A DNA stretch of 5,095 bases, taken from contig CAJLGW010000093.1 of assembly GCA_905206345.1 (NCBI GenBank), positions 1-5,095 on the forward strand. The letters run 5' to 3'. The notes under the pieces were generated by a model. The model was not told where the DNA came from. It made no database searches and saw only the letters and a program-made list of their open reading frames with translations. Source of the stretch: an uncultured Sutterella sp. GTDB taxonomy: Bacteria; Pseudomonadota; Gammaproteobacteria; Burkholderiales; Burkholderiaceae_F. The translations under genes were made by a program, and so were the position numbers. This document shows positions 4,987 to 5,095 of the stretch, piece after piece; position 1 is the first letter of the stretch, and each line of letters starts with the position of its first letter.

Positions 4987-5095
4987 TTCAAGGTTTTTCG
5001 GGCATTTAAGCAAAATTTTTCTTTTTTAAAGACGCCAAAATCACTACTGTCCAAAATAATTTTGCAGATGAAATTTTTAAACATATAAAAAAAGC
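4987..5095. other. AT-rich intergenic sequence at the window edge
   Basis: No convincing gene is seen. The stretch holds A/T tracts upstream of the rpsP promoter and two CCAAAAT words (5035-5041 and 5051-5057). The last bases read GC followed by seven T on the minus strand (5095-5087), which could be the tail of a terminator cut by the window edge. Confidence 0.4.

Noticed and set aside
5035..5057. Two CCAAAAT words 16 nt apart
   Set aside because: Short AT-rich direct repeat more than 50 nt upstream of the rpsP -35; chance is an adequate explanation without comparative data.
4788..5084. A 98-codon minus-strand frame upstream of and overlapping rpsP
   Set aside because: It overlaps the rpsP start out of frame and contains the promoter and UUCG hairpin; its hydrophobic residues come from T-rich intergenic DNA.

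Overview
The window looks like a piece of a low-to-medium GC betaproteobacterial chromosome. The protein styles (a seven-iron FdxA ferredoxin, a short RnfB without a membrane anchor next to nth, RimM/S16 sequences) suit Burkholderiales, and the base composition makes me think of the Sutterellaceae. That family placement is an inference from memory of sequence style, not a search result. Six protein genes are supported; no tRNA, rRNA, CRISPR array or intact transposon is visible.

Layout. On the minus strand at the left is pncB (NAD salvage), ending in a clear intrinsic terminator at 51-81. It diverges from a plus-strand block: fdxA (7Fe ferredoxin) with its own terminator at 1741-1775, then fpr (ferredoxin-NADP reductase), rnfB (a soluble two-ferredoxin-domain Fe-S protein) and nth (endonuclease III, itself a [4Fe-4S] protein). 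fpr, rnfB and nth are packed tightly: fpr and rnfB are 8 nt apart, and rnfB and nth overlap by 4 nt. A shared hairpin at 3813-3849 separates nth from the convergent minus-strand pair rpsP-rimM, which is read from right to left.

How the genes fit together. fpr, fdxA and rnfB form a plausible NADPH/ferredoxin/Fe-S electron relay, with nth as the linked Fe-S enzyme. The nth linkage recalls the rsxABCDGE-nth operon of E. coli, but here only the RnfB component is present. pncB feeds the NAD(P) pool and shares a 112-bp control region with fdxA. rpsP and rimM are the first two genes of the usual rpsP-rimM-trmD-rplS operon; trmD and rplS are not here.

Most interesting parts. (1) Between rpsP and rimM, where an operon would normally have little spacer, there are 217 nt containing a nested, strongly paired element at 4423-4586. 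It has a 13-bp outer stem, a 12-bp inner stem and a third stem with a competing hairpin. Three of its base pairs exist only as G-U pairs in the rpsP-rimM direction, which favours a structured RNA read on the minus strand. A small inverted-repeat mobile element (MITE) is the main alternative. (2) The rpsP leader carries a UUCG-tetraloop terminator about 10 nt after its predicted transcription start. (3) A perfect 8-bp inverted repeat covers the -35 of that promoter. (4) An 11-bp inverted repeat covers the pncB promoter in the pncB/fdxA control region.
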